Position numbers and translations under genes: made by a program
The notes under the pieces: model-generated
Databases searched by the model: none
Seen by the model: the letters and a program-made list of their open reading frames with translations, nothing else
What the model was told of the DNA's origin: nothing
Shown here: positions 1 to 10,531 of the stretch, in pieces
Layout: every line of letters begins with the position of its first letter
How positions within the stretch are numbered: position 1 is the stretch's first letter
Source: Mycobacterium sp. ITM-2016-00317
GTDB lineage: Bacteria > Actinomycetota > Actinomycetes > Mycobacteriales > Mycobacteriaceae
Direction: 5' to 3'
Assembly (NCBI RefSeq): GCF_002968295.1
Contig: NZ_CP134399.1
Location: forward strand, 2,418,001 to 2,482,000
DNA: 64,000 bases

Positions 1-891
1 ATCGCGATGATCGCGTTCTCGCTGCCACGCACCTTCGGCAAGATGGTCGGCAACACCCGGCAAGGGCTGGCCATCGTCTCGGTGATGGGTGTCATCGCCG
101 CGCTGAGCGTGACGCTGCTGATGCTGTTCCAATTGCAGGCCCACGGCACGGTGCCGACGGCGGTCGGCGCGGCCACCGAAGGCGTCGAGCAGCGCTTCGG
201 TGTCGCGAACTCGGCGGTGTTCGCCGCGGCGACCACACTGACGTCGACCGGTGCGGTCAACTCGTTCCACGACTCCTACACGAGCCTGGGCGGCATGATG
301 ACCCTGTTCAACATGCAGCTGGGTGAGATCGCGCCCGGCGGTGTGGGATCGGGTCTGTACGGCATGCTGATCCTGGCGATCATCACGGTCTTCGTCGCCG
401 GCCTGATGGTCGGCCGCACCCCGGAGTACCTGGGCAAGAAGATCACCCCACGGGAGATCAAGCTCGCCGCAAGCTATTTCCTGGTCACGCCGCTGCTGGT
501 GCTGACCGGCACGGCGATTGCGATGTCGGGTCCGGAGCAGCGTGACAGCATGCTCAACAGCGGGCCCCACGGACTTTCGGAAGTGCTCTACGCGTTCACG
601 TCGGCGGCCAACAACAACGGCTCGGCCTTCGCCGGCATCAGCGTGAACACGCCCTGGTACAACACCGCGCTCGGGTTGGCCATGCTGCTGGGACGTTTCC
701 TGCCGCTGATCCTCGTGCTGGCGCTGGCCGGCTCGCTGGCCCGACAGGGCAGCACGCCCGCCTCGGCCGGCACCCTGCCGACCCACCGTCCGCAGTTCGT
801 CGGACTGGTCTCCGGCGTCACGCTGATCCTGGTCGCCCTGACCTTCCTGCCCATGCTCGCACTCGGGCCCCTCGCTGAAGGAATCCACTGA
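1..891 (+). CDS. kdpA: Potassium-transporting ATPase subunit KdpA (5' truncated by window edge)
   Basis: This is the K+-selective channel-like subunit of the KdpFABC P-type ATPase in the plasma membrane. Only the last 296 codons are present; the frame is open to base 1, and a full KdpA has about 550-600 residues. Two selectivity-filter-type loops are visible, TSTGAVNS and [13 protein letters not shown], separated by hydrophobic membrane segments, followed by the typical C-terminal helix ending ...LAEGIH. kdpB starts 2 nt after the stop, so the genes form one operon. The operon promoter and any kdpF lie outside the window. Confidence 0.97.
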   Translation: MAMIAFSLPRTFGKMVGNTRQGLAIVSVMGVIAALSVTLLMLFQLQAHGTVPTAVGAATEGVEQRFGVANSAVFAAATTLTSTGAVNSFHDSYTSLGGMMTLFNMQLGEIAPGGVGSGLYGMLILAIITVFVAGLMVGRTPEYLGKKITPREIKLAASYFLVTPLLVLTGTAIAMSGPEQRDSMLNSGPHGLSEVLYAFTSAANNNGSAFAGISVNTPWYNTALGLAMLLGRFLPLILVLALAGSLARQGSTPASAGTLPTHRPQFVGLVSGVTLILVALTFLPMLALGPLAEGIH

Positions 892-893
892 AA

Positions 894-3047
894 ATGACTG
901 TCACCATGGTGACTTCGGCGGTCGAATCCGCCGAAGCCGACTCGAAACCCGCGGCCCGCGTGGGCGGTGGGCTGCTCGACCCCACGATGCTGCTGCGCTC
1001 GCTGCCGGACGCGCTGCGCAAGCTCGATCCGCGCACGCTGTGGCGCAACCCGGTCATGTTCATCGTCGAGATCGGCGCCGTCTGGTCGACCGTCCTGGCG
1101 CTGATGGAGCCGTCCTGGTTCTCGTGGCTGATCGTGGTCTGGCTGTGGCTCACGGTGATCTTCGCCAACCTCGCCGAGGCGGTCGCCGAAGGCCGCGGCA
1201 AGGCCCAAGCCGACTCGCTTAGGAAAGCCAAGTCCGACACCGTCGCCCGCCGACTGAACGGCTGGACACCCGGCCGCACGGGCACCGAGGAGAGCATCGC
1301 GGCCCCGATGCTCAAGCAGGGCGACTATGTCGTCGTCGAAGCCGGACAGGTGATCCCCGGCGACGGTGACGTCGTGGAAGGCATTGCCTCGGTGGACGAG
1401 TCGGCGATCACCGGAGAATCGGCACCGGTCATCCGGGAGTCCGGCGGTGACCGGTCGGCGGTTACCGGCGGCACCACGGTGCTGTCCGACCGCATCGTCG
1501 TCAAGATCACCCAGAAGCCGGGGGACAGCTTCGTCGACCGGATGATCGCCCTCGTCGAAGGCGCCAACCGGCAGAAGACGCCCAACGAGATCGCACTGAA
1601 CATCCTGCTCAGCGCGCTGTCGATCATCTTCGTGTTCGCCGTCGCGACGCTGCAGCCGCTGGCGGTGTTCGCCAAGGCCGGCAACCCCGGCGTGCCCGAC
1701 ACCCTCGCGCTCGACGGCAATGGGGTGACCGGCATCGTCATGGTGGCGCTGTTGGTGTGCCTGATTCCGACCACCATCGGCGCGCTGCTGTCGGCCATCG
1801 GCATCGCGGGCATGGACCGCCTGGTGCAGCGCAACGTGCTGGCCATGTCCGGTCGCGCCGTCGAGGCCGCCGGCGACGTCAACACCCTGCTGCTGGACAA
1901 GACCGGCACCATCACCCTCGGCAACCGGCAGGCCGGCGAGTTCATCCCGCTGCGGGGTGTCAGCCCGGAGACCCTCGCCGACGCCGCGCAGCTGTCGAGC
2001 CTGGCCGACGAGACCGCGGAAGGCCGTTCGATCGTGGTGTACGCCAAGGAAACCCACGGGCTTCGGGCCCGTCAGCCCGGCGAGTTGGCCGGCGCGCGCT
2101 GGGTCGAATTCACCGCCGCCACAAGGATGTCCGGGGTCGACCTGGAGGACGGCCAGTCGCTGCGCAAGGGCGCGGCCGGCTCGGTGGCCGAGTGGGTGCG
2201 CGGCCAGGGCGCAACGGTGCCGACGCAGCTGACCGACATCGTCAACGACGTCTCGAACTCCGGCGGCACACCGCTGGTGGTGGGCCGCTCGCACCACGGC
2301 AGCGCCGAGATACTGGGGGTCATCCACCTCAAGGACGTGGTCAAGCAGGGCATGCGGGAACGCTTCGACGAGATGCGCCGCATGGGGATCCGCACCGTCA
2401 TGATCACCGGCGACAATCCGATGACCGCCAAGGCGATCGCCGAGGAAGCAGGTGTCGACGACTTCCTCGCCGAAGCCACCCCGGAAGACAAGCTGGCGCT
2501 GATCAAGAAGGAGCAGGCCGGGGGCCGGCTGGTCGCGATGACCGGCGACGGCACCAACGACGCACCCGCCCTGGCCCAGGCCGACGTCGGCGTGGCGATG
2601 AACACCGGCACGTCGGCGGCCAAAGAGGCCGGCAACATGATCGACCTCGACTCGGACCCGACCAAGCTGATCGAGATCGTCGAGATCGGCAAGCAGCTGT
2701 TGATCACCCGTGGCGCGTTGACCACGTTCTCCATCGCCAACGACATCGCGAAGTACTTCGCCATCATTCCTGCGTTGTTCGTGACGTTGTTCCCCGGCCT
2801 GGACCTGCTCAACATCATGCGGTTGCACAGCCCGCAGTCGGCGATCCTGTCCGCGGTGATCTTCAACGCGATCGTCATCGTGTTCCTGATCCCGCTGGCG
2901 CTGCGGGGTGTGCGCTATACCCCCGCGAGCGCGTCGAAGTTGTTGAGCCGCAACATGCTGATCTACGGCCTCGGCGGCATCGTCGCCCCGTTCGTCGGCA
3001 TCAAGCTCATCGATCTGGTAGTCCACCTCTTCCCCGGGATGTCTTAG
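894..3047 (+). CDS. kdpB: Potassium-transporting ATPase ATP-binding subunit KdpB
   Basis: This is the catalytic P-type ATPase subunit that hydrolyses ATP to drive K+ uptake through KdpA. It has 717 residues, slightly longer than the usual ~680-700. The actuator loop has TGES, the phosphorylation site is [10 protein letters not shown] with Asp335 as the phosphoryl acceptor, and the hinge motif is [20 protein letters not shown]. Membrane segments lie near residues 50-90, 230-300 and in the C-terminal 130 residues. It sits between kdpA (2 nt gap) and kdpC (0 nt gap), implying co-translation. The residue after the start is a short low-complexity leader ([17 protein letters not shown]), normal for actinobacterial KdpB. 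Confidence 0.98.
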   Translation: MTVTMVTSAVESAEADSKPAARVGGGLLDPTMLLRSLPDALRKLDPRTLWRNPVMFIVEIGAVWSTVLALMEPSWFSWLIVVWLWLTVIFANLAEAVAEGRGKAQADSLRKAKSDTVARRLNGWTPGRTGTEESIAAPMLKQGDYVVVEAGQVIPGDGDVVEGIASVDESAITGESAPVIRESGGDRSAVTGGTTVLSDRIVVKITQKPGDSFVDRMIALVEGANRQKTPNEIALNILLSALSIIFVFAVATLQPLAVFAKAGNPGVPDTLALDGNGVTGIVMVALLVCLIPTTIGALLSAIGIAGMDRLVQRNVLAMSGRAVEAAGDVNTLLLDKTGTITLGNRQAGEFIPLRGVSPETLADAAQLSSLADETAEGRSIVVYAKETHGLRARQPGELAGARWVEFTAATRMSGVDLEDGQSLRKGAAGSVAEWVRGQGATVPTQLTDIVNDVSNSGGTPLVVGRSHHGSAEILGVIHLKDVVKQGMRERFDEMRRMGIRTVMITGDNPMTAKAIAEEAGVDDFLAEATPEDKLALIKKEQAGGRLVAMTGDGTNDAPALAQADVGVAMNTGTSAAKEAGNMIDLDSDPTKLIEIVEIGKQLLITRGALTTFSIANDIAKYFAIIPALFVTLFPGLDLLNIMRLHSPQSAILSAVIFNAIVIVFLIPLALRGVRYTPASASKLLSRNMLIYGLGGIVAPFVGIKLIDLVVHLFPGMS

Positions 3048-3917
<870 letters not shown>

Positions 3918-3975
3918 CGGTCAGGCGCGCACCGGGCGATTGCCGGGTGCGCGCCGCGACTGACAAGGTGAACAG

Positions 3976-6513
3976 GTGAGCACCGGCGGATACCGCACGA
4001 AGCGGGGTGAACTGCGCATCTACCTGGGCGCGGCCCCGGGGGTGGGCAAGACGTTCGCGATGCTCGGGGAAGCTCACCGCCGGCTGGAGCGCGGCACCGA
4101 CCTGGTGGCCGCGGTGGTCGAGACACACGGCCGCAAGAAGACCGCCGAGCTGCTCGAAGGCATCGAGATCGTCGCGCCCCGCTACGTCGACTACCGGGGC
4201 GGCACGTTCGCGGAACTGGACGTCCCCGCCGTGATCGCCCGCAATCCCGAGGTGGTCCTGGTCGACGAACTCGCGCATACCAACACCCCGGGCAGCGCCA
4301 ATCCCAAACGCTGGCAGGATGTCCAGGAGCTGCTCAATGCCGGGATCACGGTGATCTCGACGGTCAACGTCCAGCACCTGGAGAGCCTCAACGACGTGGT
4401 CGCGCGGATCACCGGAATCGCCCAGCAGGAGACGATCCCGGACGCGGTGGTCCGCAGCGCCGATCAGATCGAGCTGGTGGACATCGCCCCGGAAGCGCTG
4501 CGGCGGCGGCTGTCCCACGGAAACGTCTATCAACCCGAACGCATCGACGCGGCGCTGAGCAACTACTTCCGGCAGGGAAATCTGACCGCGCTGCGGGAAT
4601 TGGCCCTGCTGTGGCTTGCCGACCAGGTGGACGCGGCGCTGGCCAAGTACCGCGCCGACCACGAGATCCGCGACACCTGGGAGGCCAGGGAGCGGGTCGT
4701 CGTGGCGGTCACCGGCGGTCCCGAGTCAGAGACGTTGGTGCGCCGGGCATTTCGTATCGCCTCGAAGTCCAGCGCCGAGCTGATGGTGGTCCATGTCGTC
4801 CGTGGTGACGGCCTCGCGGGCGCGTCCGCGCCGGAGCTGGGCAAGATCCGGGAGATCGCGTCCAGTCTCGGCGCCACCGTGCACACGGTCGTCGGCGACG
4901 ACGTCACCACCGCGCTGATGGATTTCGCGCGGGAGCGCAACGCCACCCAGCTGGTGATCGGCACGTCGCGGCGGTCCCGCTGGGCGCGGATCTTCGACGA
5001 GGGCATCAGTGCGAGAACCGTGCAGGAATCCGGCCGGATCGACGTGCACATGGTGACCCACGAGCACGCCACGCCGGGCTGGTCGATGGCCTCGCTGTCA
5101 CCGCGCAGCCGCCACCTGACGTCGTGGCTGGCCGCGGTCGTGGTGCCGGCGGTGCTGTGCGCGATCACCGTGCTGTGGCTCGACCCGATGCTCGGTATCG
5201 GCGGCGAGAGCGCGCTGTTCTTCATCGGCGTGCTCGTCGTCGCGCTGCTCGGCGGGGTGGCGCCGGCCGCACTGTCGGCGGTGCTGTCGGGATTTCTGCT
5301 CAACTACTTTCTCGTCGAACCCCGGTACACGCTCACGATCTCCGCGCCGGACAGCGCGGTCACCGTGTTCGTGCTGCTCGCCGTCGCGGTGGCGGTGGCC
5401 GCGCTCGTCGACAGCGCGGCCAAGCGGGCGCGGGAGGCGGGCCGCGCCGCCCGGGAAGCCGAACTGCTCGCGCTGTTCGCGGGCTCGGTGCTGCGGGGCG
5501 CGGATCTGAGCGCGCTGCTGGAGCGGGTGCGCGAAACCTATCTGCAGCAGTCGGTGTCACTGCTGCGCGAAACCCCCGAGGACGGGCCGGTGGTCGTCGC
5601 GTGCGTCGGCGACCACCCCTGTACCGACATCGCTTCGGCCGACACGGCGATCGAGGTCGGCGATGACGAATTCTGGCTGCTGCTGGCGGGCCGCAAGCTG
5701 CAGGCACGCGAGCGTCGCGTGCTGGGCGCGGTTGCGGCGCAGGCCGCGGGACTGGTGCGTCAGCGGGAACTCACCGAGGAGGCCAGTCGCGCCGAGGCGA
5801 TCACGAAGGCCGACGAGTTGCGACGCTCGCTGCTCTCGGCGGTCAGCCACGACCTGCGCACGCCGCTGGCCGCGGCCAAGGCGGCGGTGTCGAGTCTGCG
5901 CAGCGAGGACGTCGACTTCTCCCCGGAGGACACCGCCGAACTCCTCGCGACGGTGGAGGAGTCCATCGACGGGCTCACCGCGCTGGTCGGCAACCTGCTG
6001 GATTCCTCCCGGCTGGCCGCCGGGGTCGTCACACCGGACTCCGGACGGGTCTACCTGGAGGAAGCTGTCCAGCGCGCACTGCTCGGGATCAGGCGCGGTA
6101 CCGCGGCGTCCGGACTCGGCGCGCTGGAACGGGTGAAGGTCGAAGTCGGTGACGCGGTCGTGCTCGCCGATCCCGGGCTGCTGGAGCGCGTGCTGGTCAA
6201 CGTGATCGACAACGCGCTGCGGTACTCCATGGGCGGCGTGGTCCGGGTCAACGCCGGCCGCGTCGGGGAGCGAGTGCTGATCAACGTCATCGACGAGGGC
6301 CCCGGCGTGGCCAGGGGCACCGAGGATCAGCTGTTCGCACCGTTCCAGCGGCTCGGCGACACCGACAACACCAGCGGAGTGGGGCTGGGCCTGTCGGTCG
6401 CCCGCGGCTTCACCGAGGCGATGGGAGGGTCGATCTCGACCGGTGACACCCCCGGTGGTGGGCTCACCGTCGTCGTCGACCTTCCTGCCGACTCCTCAGG
6501 AGGCTCACGATGA
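3976..6513 (+). CDS. kdpD: Osmosensitive K+ channel histidine kinase KdpD
   Basis: This membrane sensor kinase phosphorylates KdpE when K+ is limiting. In order it has the KdpD N-terminal domain with Walker A GAAPGVGKT (residues 18-26) and LVDELAHTNTPGS, a universal-stress-protein-like domain (about 230-360), a hydrophobic region of several closely spaced membrane segments (about 380-480), a GAF-like linker, and a kinase core with SHDLRTPLAAAK (His625) and ATPase motifs NVIDNALRYS and GVGLGLSVARG. The length (845) is normal. GTG is the start. It lies 58 nt after kdpC and its last 4 nt overlap kdpE, so the pair is translationally coupled. Confidence 0.97.
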   Translation: MSTGGYRTKRGELRIYLGAAPGVGKTFAMLGEAHRRLERGTDLVAAVVETHGRKKTAELLEGIEIVAPRYVDYRGGTFAELDVPAVIARNPEVVLVDELAHTNTPGSANPKRWQDVQELLNAGITVISTVNVQHLESLNDVVARITGIAQQETIPDAVVRSADQIELVDIAPEALRRRLSHGNVYQPERIDAALSNYFRQGNLTALRELALLWLADQVDAALAKYRADHEIRDTWEARERVVVAVTGGPESETLVRRAFRIASKSSAELMVVHVVRGDGLAGASAPELGKIREIASSLGATVHTVVGDDVTTALMDFARERNATQLVIGTSRRSRWARIFDEGISARTVQESGRIDVHMVTHEHATPGWSMASLSPRSRHLTSWLAAVVVPAVLCAITVLWLDPMLGIGGESALFFIGVLVVALLGGVAPAALSAVLSGFLLNYFLVEPRYTLTISAPDSAVTVFVLLAVAVAVAALVDSAAKRAREAGRAAREAELLALFAGSVLRGADLSALLERVRETYLQQSVSLLRETPEDGPVVVACVGDHPCTDIASADTAIEVGDDEFWLLLAGRKLQARERRVLGAVAAQAAGLVRQRELTEEASRAEAITKADELRRSLLSAVSHDLRTPLAAAKAAVSSLRSEDVDFSPEDTAELLATVEESIDGLTALVGNLLDSSRLAAGVVTPDSGRVYLEEAVQRALLGIRRGTAASGLGALERVKVEVGDAVVLADPGLLERVLVNVIDNALRYSMGGVVRVNAGRVGERVLINVIDEGPGVARGTEDQLFAPFQRLGDTDNTSGVGLGLSVARGFTEAMGGSISTGDTPGGGLTVVVDLPADSSGGSR

Positions 6514-7196
6514 GCAAGACCCGGGTGCTCGTCATCGACGACGAACCGCAGATCCTGCGCGCGTTGCGGATCAACCTGTCGGTACGCGGCTACGAGGTGT
6601 TCACCGCCGCGACCGGTGCGGAGGGCCTGAAGCTGGCCGCCGAGAGCAAACCCGACGTGGTGATCCTCGATCTCGGCCTGCCCGACCTGACCGGGATCGA
6701 CGTGATCACCGGCCTGCGCGGATGGCTCTCGGTGCCGATCATCGTGCTGTCGGCGCGCACCGACTCGTCGGACAAGGTGCGTGCCCTCGACGCCGGCGCC
6801 GACGACTACGTGACAAAACCGTTCGGGATGGACGAGTTCCTCGCGCGGTTGCGGGCCGCCGCACGGCGTAGCGCGGCAGCCTCCGACATGGATGAGCCGG
6901 TGATCGAAACATCCTCGTTCACAGTCGATCTCGCCGCCAAGAAGGTCACGCGCAACGGCGCCGAAGTGCACCTGACGCCGACCGAATGGGGGATGCTGGA
7001 GATGCTGGTCCGGCATCGCGGCAAGCTGGTCGGGCGCGAGGAACTGCTGCGCGAGGTCTGGGGACCGGCGTACGCCAAGGAAACACATTATCTGCGGGTG
7101 TATCTCGCGCAGCTGCGGCGCAAGCTCGAGGTCGACCCGGCCAAACCCAAACACCTCCTCACCGAGGCCGGAATGGGCTACCGCTTCGAACAGTGA
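6510..7196 (+). CDS. kdpE: KdpDE response regulator KdpE (OmpR family)
   Basis: This DNA-binding response regulator activates kdp transcription. The receiver domain has the acidic pair IDDE near the N-terminus, phospho-acceptor Asp54 in ILDLGLPD, the conserved Lys in VTKPFG, and a C-terminal winged-helix domain with LTPTEWGMLEMLVRH and THYLRVYLAQLRRKLE. It has 228 residues, typical of KdpE. The start overlaps the kdpD stop as ATGA. It is the last gene of the kdp block; 93 nt follow before the next gene. Confidence 0.97.
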   Translation: MSKTRVLVIDDEPQILRALRINLSVRGYEVFTAATGAEGLKLAAESKPDVVILDLGLPDLTGIDVITGLRGWLSVPIIVLSARTDSSDKVRALDAGADDYVTKPFGMDEFLARLRAAARRSAAASDMDEPVIETSSFTVDLAAKKVTRNGAEVHLTPTEWGMLEMLVRHRGKLVGREELLREVWGPAYAKETHYLRVYLAQLRRKLEVDPAKPKHLLTEAGMGYRFEQ

Positions 7197-7259
7197 GGCA
7201 CGTCAACATCGCGCTAAGAACGGTCCAGCCGGCGTCAGGAGTGCGTATGGGCGGTGGCG

Positions 7260-7278
7260 ACGGCCGGTCGCCGGCCGT
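7260..7278. terminator. GC-rich perfect hairpin after kdpE
   Basis: A perfect 8-bp inverted repeat (ACGGCCGG / CCGGCCGT) with a 3-nt loop lies between kdpE and the next gene. No T-tract follows, which is common for mycobacterial hairpins. It could be the kdp operon terminator, or a structure in the leader of the gene starting at 7290. Confidence 0.28.
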
Positions 7279-7289
7279 AGACCTGAGTC

Positions 7290-7973
7290 ATGACCCTGCT
7301 TGTGCACGCCACCGATGACCCTCCGCTATCTGCCGCTCGCGCACCGGGGATACGCGTCAACGCGGGCCACTGCATTCCCGCCGCCGCCCTGGTCGACCGG
7401 GGGCTGGCGGACTGGGCGCGCTCGCGCGGGGTTTCGGTGACCGCGCGCGACGACCGCGATCTCGACCTCGTGCGGTACCGGCGAATCCGCCCCATCCAGG
7501 TGGTGTTCCGCTGCGGTCCCGCCGCGGCCCCTATTCGCCGCGCCGTGGCGATGGACGTGTCGCGGTTCATCGTCGACACCGCGCAGCACATGGCGCAGGT
7601 CGCGGAGGAGGCCCACAACACGAGGTACCTCTACCTGACCGGTCAGGCGCCGGTGATGCTGGGGGACCGGCGGCTGACCGTCATCGGGCTGCACACCGAG
7701 GTCGAACATGCCGGGGATGCCGCCGAATGGGCTGCCGCGGCGCGCAGGCTGGTTCATCGTGCCACGGTGCTGCGAGCCTGCGGTGCACCGGTCAGGCGAC
7801 TTGCCCTCAGCGGCGGGTCGATTCAGTTCTGGGCCTACACCCCGCAGGCCGCCGGCATCGTGGCGGCGGTCGACGACGCGGTCCGGACCGCATGCGACGA
7901 GCGCGCACTGGCCCGGCCCGCAGTCACCCTGGCCGCGCTGACGGTGGCGCCGGCCCTCGTCCGGGCGCGGTGA
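7290..7973 (+). CDS. Hypothetical protein resembling the barrel of fold-type III PLP decarboxylases
   Basis: This 227-residue protein has no firmly recognised family. The order of segments (ALVDRGLADWARSRG, later VVFRCGPAAAPIRRAV, SRFIVDTAQHMAQVAEEA, VIGLHTEVEHAGDAAEW, then RLALSGGS) resembles the N-terminal barrel of diaminopimelate/ornithine decarboxylases. The PLP-binding Lys motif and the whole C-terminal catalytic domain are missing. If the resemblance is real it is a non-catalytic or divergent relative. ATG start; no operon partner, as it is followed by a convergent gene after 40 nt. The similarity is an inference from motif spacing only. Confidence 0.6.
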   Translation: MTLLVHATDDPPLSAARAPGIRVNAGHCIPAAALVDRGLADWARSRGVSVTARDDRDLDLVRYRRIRPIQVVFRCGPAAAPIRRAVAMDVSRFIVDTAQHMAQVAEEAHNTRYLYLTGQAPVMLGDRRLTVIGLHTEVEHAGDAAEWAAAARRLVHRATVLRACGAPVRRLALSGGSIQFWAYTPQAAGIVAAVDDAVRTACDERALARPAVTLAALTVAPALVRAR

Positions 7974-8013
7974 GCAGCGCGGCGGCCTCGTGCGCCGCGA
8001 CCGAAACCAGCGC

Positions 8014-8493
8014 TCACCGCAGCTGCCAACCCGATTTCCCGCTCCAGGTTGTCTGATGCCTGCTCTGGGCGAACCGGTCGAGTCGGGCCAGCGCCGCATT
8101 GAGGTCGTCGGCAACCGGCAATTCCTTGACGGGATCACAGATGTCGAGCAGCCGCTGGACGGCCGGGCTCGGCACGATGACCCAGTCCACGTCCCTACGT
8201 ACGCTGTGCACGCTGATGTAGTACAGCGCGGTGAATCCCTGGCTGCCGAAGAAGTCGACTGCGCGGAGGTCGAGCACAAGTTGTCGGGACACTCGGGTGT
8301 GCCGCTCGACGTAGCGCGCCAGCGCGCGACCGTTCACGGCGTCGATCTCGCCGATCACCGCGACAGCGACACGGTAGGGCGAACAATGGCGCACGGCGAA
8401 TTTTGCGTTGCCGCACCGCTGTTGCTCCTCGTCCAGGGCAGCAGCGGCTTGGTAGGTGGGTTCAGTACCGACGGAGACCATCCTCATTTCCAC
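8014..8493 (-). CDS. STAS-domain protein, anti-sigma-factor-antagonist-like
   Basis: This 159-residue protein carries a STAS domain at about residues 35-125 (VAVAVIGEIDAVNGRALARY, then LVLDLRAVDFFGSQGFTALY). DFFGSQG occupies the place of the DxxxxSSxG loop of SpoIIAA/RsbV, where a serine is phosphorylated by the anti-sigma kinase; Ser in GSQG is the candidate. Such proteins bind anti-sigma kinases in SigF partner switching. It probably starts at GTG 8493, although in-frame ATGs follow within five codons. A SigF paralogue lies 2 kb away, but no anti-sigma kinase gene was found in the window. Confidence 0.8.
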   Translation of the reverse strand: MEMRMVSVGTEPTYQAAAALDEEQQRCGNAKFAVRHCSPYRVAVAVIGEIDAVNGRALARYVERHTRVSRQLVLDLRAVDFFGSQGFTALYYISVHSVRRDVDWVIVPSPAVQRLLDICDPVKELPVADDLNAALARLDRFAQSRHQTTWSGKSGWQLR

Positions 8494-8693
8494 AGGCGTA
8501 TTGCAGCGAAGTCATGGGGCACATCCGCGGCTGGGCACTCAACCGCAAACCAGAGTAGTACGGATTCCGTAGGTTGTGGCACACACTCGATGATCGCGAG
8601 TTCTGGGCAGACTGGCCGACATTGCCGCATCCGGTACCCAGCGCGGCTGACGAAAGCGTCAATCTCGCGGTGGCTGTGCTGCGGAATCCGTCG

Positions 8694-9395
8694 TCAGTCG
8701 CCGGGTGGGGCGCCCCGCCGCGTCTCGATCACCTGCGCGGCGATGTCGGTCAGGCGTGTGTTGCTCTCCTGGGACAACCGCCGCAGCATGCTGAATGCCT
8801 GTACCTCGTCCACCCCGAAGCGCTCCATGATGATGCCTTTGGCCTGCCCTATCCGGTCCCTGCTGCCCACCGCGGACCTGAGCTGTTCACCCTGGTGGTG
8901 CGACGTGATGGCCGCGGCGGCGTGGGCGGCCAGCACGCTGCCGACCATCTGCTTCTCGGCATCCCATTCGGTGGGGGCGAAGCCGAACAGGTTCAGCGCA
9001 CCCGCGGTTCGGTCGTGGGTGTAGAGCCGTAACGACAAGCTGCTGAGCACGCCCAGCTTCTGCACGGCAGCGGTGTAGGCAGGCCAACGTGTTTCGTGGC
9101 GGAAGTCGTCGGTGCGCACGACGTCATGGCCGGTTGCGGCCTCCAGGCATGGTCCCTCCTGGAGCGATTGCTGGAGTTCGTCGAGCTGGTGCGGCAGTTC
9201 GGTGGTGATCGCATGGGACTCGAACTTGCCGCCCTTGCCGATCAGCAGGATCCCGGCGGTGTCCACGCCCGGTATCAACTCTGCCGCAGCAGAAGTGACC
9301 TCCTGGAAGATCTCCTCAACCGTCCGCGGCACTGCGACGCTGCGGGCCAGCATTGCCATCCGCACCGCCAGTGCATGGCTCGTCGACGTAGTCAC
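8694..9395 (-). CDS. GAF and ANTAR domain-containing regulator
   Basis: The GAF domain (about residues 20-150) ends in the segment around LNLFGFAPTEWDAEKQMVGS, and a C-terminal ANTAR RNA-binding domain follows, with GQAKGIIMERFGVDEVQAFSML and QESNTRLTDIAAQVIE. ANTAR proteins bind paired RNA hairpins and act as antiterminators or regulators under signal control. The frame stays open to 9470, but the reading from GTG 9395 (VTTSTSHALAVRMAML) looks more natural because upstream codons give a low-complexity Arg/Gly leader; AAGGAG lies 15 nt before it. A second GAF-ANTAR protein is at 40969-41676. Confidence 0.85.
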   Translation of the reverse strand: MTTSTSHALAVRMAMLARSVAVPRTVEEIFQEVTSAAAELIPGVDTAGILLIGKGGKFESHAITTELPHQLDELQQSLQEGPCLEAATGHDVVRTDDFRHETRWPAYTAAVQKLGVLSSLSLRLYTHDRTAGALNLFGFAPTEWDAEKQMVGSVLAAHAAAAITSHHQGEQLRSAVGSRDRIGQAKGIIMERFGVDEVQAFSMLRRLSQESNTRLTDIAAQVIETRRGAPPGD

Positions 9396-9521
9396 GCCGT
9401 GCTGTCTGCCCGGTCTCCTTGCCGCCAAACCCAGTGAGGGCATAACCACACCGTCATGGGGTAGCACCACCGGTGCACGCCGCCCAGCGGGCCGACGCCG
9501 CCGAAATTCGAGGAGACTTCA

Positions 9522-10520
9522 TTGCCCAGACAGAAACGGCCCACACAAGAACGCACCCAGCCGCTCCGTGTCGTCATCACCGGCGCGTCGAGCGGAATCG
9601 GGCAGGCCACCGCCGAATTGCTGGCGAAGCGGGGTGCACGGTTGGTGCTGGCGGCGCGCAATGCCGAAGCGCTGCAGACAGTGGCCGGACGGTGCGAACA
9701 GCTCGGCGGCGAAGCGATCTGCGTGCCGACCGACGTGACCGACAGCGAAGCGGTGCGAGTGCTGGCCGAGCGTGCCGCAGCTGATCTCGGTGGCGTCGAC
9801 GTGTGGGTGAGCAACGCCGGTACCGGAGCCGTCGGACGTTACGAGGAGACACCGATGCAGTCGCACGAGCAGGTGATCCGGATCAATCTGATCGGCCACA
9901 TGAACGACGCACATGCTGTGCTGCCGACTTTCCTGCGGCAGGGCCACGGGATATTCATCAACATGATCTCGCTCGGCGGTTTCGCCGCCGCGCCCTTCGC
10001 GGCGGCCTACAGCGCAGGCAAGTTCGGTCTGCGTGGCTTCGCCGAAGCCTTGCGCGGGGAGCTGGCGCAGTACCCGGACATCCATGTCTGCGACGTCTAC
10101 CCGGGGTTCGTCGACACCCCGGGACTGCGCCACGGCGCCAACTACGTCGGGCGCAGGATCTCCGCGCCGCCACCGGTGCTGGATGCGCGCCGGGTCGCCG
10201 AGGCCATCGGACGGCTGTGCGACAAACCAAGGCCCACAACGGTGATCGGCGGCTCTGCCGTCCTCACCCGGGTCGTACACGCGGCGAATCCGGTGCTCAC
10301 CGCGCGGATCGCGGCGCGGCTCATGCAGTCCTACTTCGACCGGGCCGAGCCGGTGGCAACCAGCGACGGCAACCTGTTCGACCCGTCGGCCGATGCCGCG
10401 GTCATCGACGGAGGCTTACGCAAACCGGCGCGGGGGATAGCAGCCGGCACCTTCGCCGTCGGCAGCCTTGCTGCCGCAGCAGGGGCCCTGGCGCTGGCTC
10501 GGACGAAGTCGCACCGCTGA
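9522..10520 (+). CDS. SDR family NAD(P)-dependent oxidoreductase with C-terminal extension
   Basis: This classical short-chain dehydrogenase has TGASSGIGQ for cofactor binding, VSNAGTG, and the catalytic Tyr-Lys pair in YSAGKFG. The start is TTG at 9522, 6 nt after GAGGAG. After the SDR core (about 250 residues) an extra ~70 residues end in a hydrophobic alanine-rich stretch (AAGTFAVGSLAAAAGALALA), possibly a membrane anchor. The substrate is unknown. It converges on the sigma factor gene, with 11 nt between stop codons. Similar SDRs occur in mycobacterial stress and envelope-lipid contexts, but nothing here fixes its role. Confidence 0.88.
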   Translation: MPRQKRPTQERTQPLRVVITGASSGIGQATAELLAKRGARLVLAARNAEALQTVAGRCEQLGGEAICVPTDVTDSEAVRVLAERAAADLGGVDVWVSNAGTGAVGRYEETPMQSHEQVIRINLIGHMNDAHAVLPTFLRQGHGIFINMISLGGFAAAPFAAAYSAGKFGLRGFAEALRGELAQYPDIHVCDVYPGFVDTPGLRHGANYVGRRISAPPPVLDARRVAEAIGRLCDKPRPTTVIGGSAVLTRVVHAANPVLTARIAARLMQSYFDRAEPVATSDGNLFDPSADAAVIDGGLRKPARGIAAGTFAVGSLAAAAGALALARTKSHR

Positions 10521-10531
10521 CCGGCTCGGCC

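Noticed and set aside
9442..9467. GGGGTA on the plus strand as a SigF -10 before the SDR gene
   Set aside because: No GTTT occurs 15-17 nt upstream.
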